Source: an uncultured Synergistia bacterium
GTDB taxonomy: Bacteria > Eremiobacterota > SpSt-956 > JAKJGF01
NCBI GenBank assembly: GCA_937888925.1
Contig: CALARM010000834.1
Span: 1-8,322 of the forward strand
Length of the DNA: 8,322 nucleotides
Direction: 5' to 3'
Shown here: one piece after another, positions 6,382-8,322 of the stretch
Position numbering within the stretch: position 1 is the first letter of the stretch
Layout: every line of letters starts with the position of its first letter
Notes under the pieces: generated by a model
Database searches by the model: none
What the model saw: only the letters and a program-made list of their open reading frames with translations
What the model was told of the DNA's origin: nothing
Position numbers and translations under genes: made by a program

Positions 6382-8322
6382 TTAACTGTTACCACTGCAG
6401 GTTTTTTTGTATTTTTCCGCTTCACAAAAATAACCTTCTGCTATCTGAACATTCCCCCTTTTTTCTTCTACCATACCCATTTCACTGTATAAAAACTGTA
6501 AATCAAAGAATTCCAGATTTTTTTCTGCTTCTTTAAAATAATCCATTGCTTTTTCTAAATCCTTTTTCTTATGGTATATCTTTCCCAGAGTGAGATATAC
6601 TTCAGGCATTATATGGAGATTACCCTGTAAATACTCTTCAGCTTCTTTACATTGCTGGAGTGCTTCATTCTTTTTCCCTTGATCACATAAGATTTTTGCT
6701 TCCGTAAGATAGATGTAACCCAGGTCATGAAACAGTCCGTCATCCTTTATGTTTCCGGGTAAACAGTTTATACTCTTTTTAATAAATTTATGAGCATCAT
6801 CAAAATTCTTCTCGAACCGGAAGGTTTCAGCAATTTCATTGTAAATCTGACATTTATTCCGCCATTCTTCGGGATTTAACTGTTCAATTAAATTCAGATC
6901 GTCATAATAATTCTCTCTGGCTTTCTCATATTCACCTGCTCTTAAACGGGCTCTTGCCAGTCCTCCGTAAGAAATTGCAAGACCTTCCATATCCTGAATT
7001 TCTTTTTTAAATATGACACTTTTACTCAGAGATGAAATAGCTTCTTTCTTTTTTCCCATCTGACTGTAAAGATTCCCAAGTGTGTCATAAATCTGAGCTG
7101 TTAAAAATACATCATCTTCTGCAAGTCTAAGAGCTTCTTTAAGTTCTTCTTCTGCATCCATCATAGCGTTCATATCTCTTTTATTCTCTTTTAATAGTAT
7201 TGCTTTATAGTGATGACCTGTAGCTTTTACAGATTGATTGAGTGTATCACATTCGAGAGCTTCTTCTAATAATCTCTGTGCATCTAATGGATCTTTTTTA
7301 TGTATACACCATGCCATTTCAATCTTTGCCAGAGCTTTTAACTCTCCTGTCGCTTCTGAAATCAATTTCTCAAAAATTTCTGCTCCTTTCTTAAAATCTC
7401 TTTTACAATGAGAAGTTATAAGACCTTTATAAAACTCTACTTCATTTGTTAAAATTTTTATATAGTTTTCATTCTCTGATTTATTATTCAGAATTTCTAT
7501 GAGTTCATTCAGTTCTTTCTCGGATTCTGTTGTTTTTCCAAGTTTATATAAAGTTACAGCCAGATAAAATTTAATTTCAATTTTATTTCTTATAGCATCT
7601 GTACACTCAAGAGCTCTGGCAAAGAGTTTACATGCTTCATCATTTTCGTTGTTATCCATACGTTTTATAGCAGTGTGAAAATAAAAATCACAGGCCTTTT
7701 CATAATCTCCGGTTTTTTCCAGATGAGAAGCAATTAATATATGGAGATTATAATCTTCATTTTTTTGAAATTTTAAATATTTCATAAGCATATTGGATAG
7801 AAATTGATGATCTATTTCCCTGATATTATTATCTATCTTTTCATAAGCACTTTCAATTACATGTTTATTTATAAATCCGTATTTTTCTAATCTCATTATA
7901 CCTATATCATATTCCCTGGGAGCAATTCCCCAGTAAGATAGAATTCTTCTGAAATTTTTAATTTTACTTACTTCAATTCCATTTTCATGAAAGTATGAAA
8001 GGAGCTCCAGAATTCTTCTTTCATTTCCTTTTAGAAGTGATAGAGGCTCTCCTATATGGCTTTCTATTATATGTTTAATTTCCTGAATTTCTCTGTCCCC
8101 ATATTCTTTTAATATTTCAATTATTTCAATTATTTTTCCGGGAACTATATAATCTGATTTATTAATGTTTATAATAAAATTAATTATTTCATCTGTTTTT
8201 TCTCCGAGAGACACTTTTTTCTTTTCTAAACCGGCAATTAATAATGGTTTTATATCTTTTTCGTTTATATAAGGTATCTTTATTTTTGTTATCTTACTGT
8301 TTCTTATTAAAATTTGAAGGTT
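6382..8322 (-). CDS. C-terminal part of an ATPase (STAND/AAA-like)-TPR protein, N-terminus beyond right edge
   Basis: The frame is open from the right edge to the TAA at 6384-6382, giving 646 visible residues. A GTG at 8214 in this frame is not the likely start: the 36 codons before it are open, read as protein (ITKIKIPYINEKDIKPLLIAGL) and match the end of an ATPase module, where an 'L-x-PL-x-x-x-x-I-x-x-LI' segment precedes the lid. Visible residues about 92-165 (LKGNERRILELLSYF to RLEKYGFINKH) resemble the winged-helix segment that follows the ATPase in STAND and AAA_16 proteins. From about residue 190 to the end runs a long TPR array of irregular unit length, for example TLGNLYSQMGKKKEAISSLSKSV and TLGKIYHKKKDLEKAMDYFKEA. 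Walker motifs would lie to the right. Related proteins often begin with a Ser/Thr kinase or a sensor, which cannot be seen here. The TPRs probably bind a partner or keep the ATPase inactive. It converges on the small plus-strand gene. Confidence 0.88.
   Translation of the reverse strand, partial: NLQILIRNSKITKIKIPYINEKDIKPLLIAGLEKKKVSLGEKTDEIINFIININKSDYIVPGKIIEIIEILKEYGDREIQEIKHIIESHIGEPLSLLKGNERRILELLSYFHENGIEVSKIKNFRRILSYWGIAPREYDIGIMRLEKYGFINKHVIESAYEKIDNNIREIDHQFLSNMLMKYLKFQKNEDYNLHILIASHLEKTGDYEKACDFYFHTAIKRMDNNENDEACKLFARALECTDAIRNKIEIKFYLAVTLYKLGKTTESEKELNELIEILNNKSENENYIKILTNEVEFYKGLITSHCKRDFKKGAEIFEKLISEATGELKALAKIEMAWCIHKKDPLDAQRLLEEALECDTLNQSVKATGHHYKAILLKENKRDMNAMMDAEEELKEALRLAEDDVFLTAQIYDTLGNLYSQMGKKKEAISSLSKSVIFKKEIQDMEGLAISYGGLARARLRAGEYEKARENYYDDLNLIEQLNPEEWRNKCQIYNEIAETFRFEKNFDDAHKFIKKSINCLPGNIKDDGLFHDLGYIYLTEAKILCDQGKKNEALQQCKEAEEYLQGNLHIMPEVYLTLGKIYHKKKDLEKAMDYFKEAEKNLEFFDLQFLYSEMGMVEEKRGNVQIAEGYFCEAEKYKKTCSGNS

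Overview
This is an AT-rich bacterial window (roughly one third G+C by eye) with Shine-Dalgarno-type ribosome sites and a Sec-type signal peptide on one product. I cannot name the organism. The combination of a large TPR-CHAT protein and an ATPase-lid/TPR protein is typical of bacteria with elaborate signalling and conflict systems.

Layout: (1) positions 1-3717, minus strand, is one uninterrupted reading frame running off the left edge. I checked it codon by codon and found no stop. It encodes a secreted or periplasmic TPR-CHAT protein of at least 1239 residues: signal peptide, five 34-37-residue TPRs, nine strictly phased 40-residue TPRs, a helical linker, and a caspase-like CHAT domain with its His and Cys. 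(2) Positions 3718-4011 are a divergent intergenic region with weak promoter candidates and no convincing gene. (3) Positions 4012-5736, plus strand, encode a 574-residue multidomain protein: an HEPN-like N-terminus with an R-x4-H motif, a middle domain that may have a phospholipase-D-like regulatory fold, tandem helical repeats and a terminal TPR-like hairpin. (4) Positions 5737-5917 are non-coding and include a CpG-rich, palindrome-rich island unlike its surroundings. (5) Positions 5918-6349, plus strand, encode a 143-residue protein I do not recognise, probably starting at GTG. (6) Positions 6382-8322, minus strand, carry the C-terminal 646 residues of a larger protein that runs off the right edge: the end of an AAA/STAND-type ATPase module, a winged-helix-like segment and a long TPR array.

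The two large TPR genes point the same way and flank an oppositely oriented two-gene plus-strand unit. A caspase-like protease, an HEPN-like protein and a STAND-like ATPase/TPR protein side by side recall bacterial programmed-death or biological-conflict loci. That functional link is inference from gene content; nothing here proves the genes act together, and the signal peptide places the CHAT protein in a different compartment from the presumably cytoplasmic plus-strand proteins.
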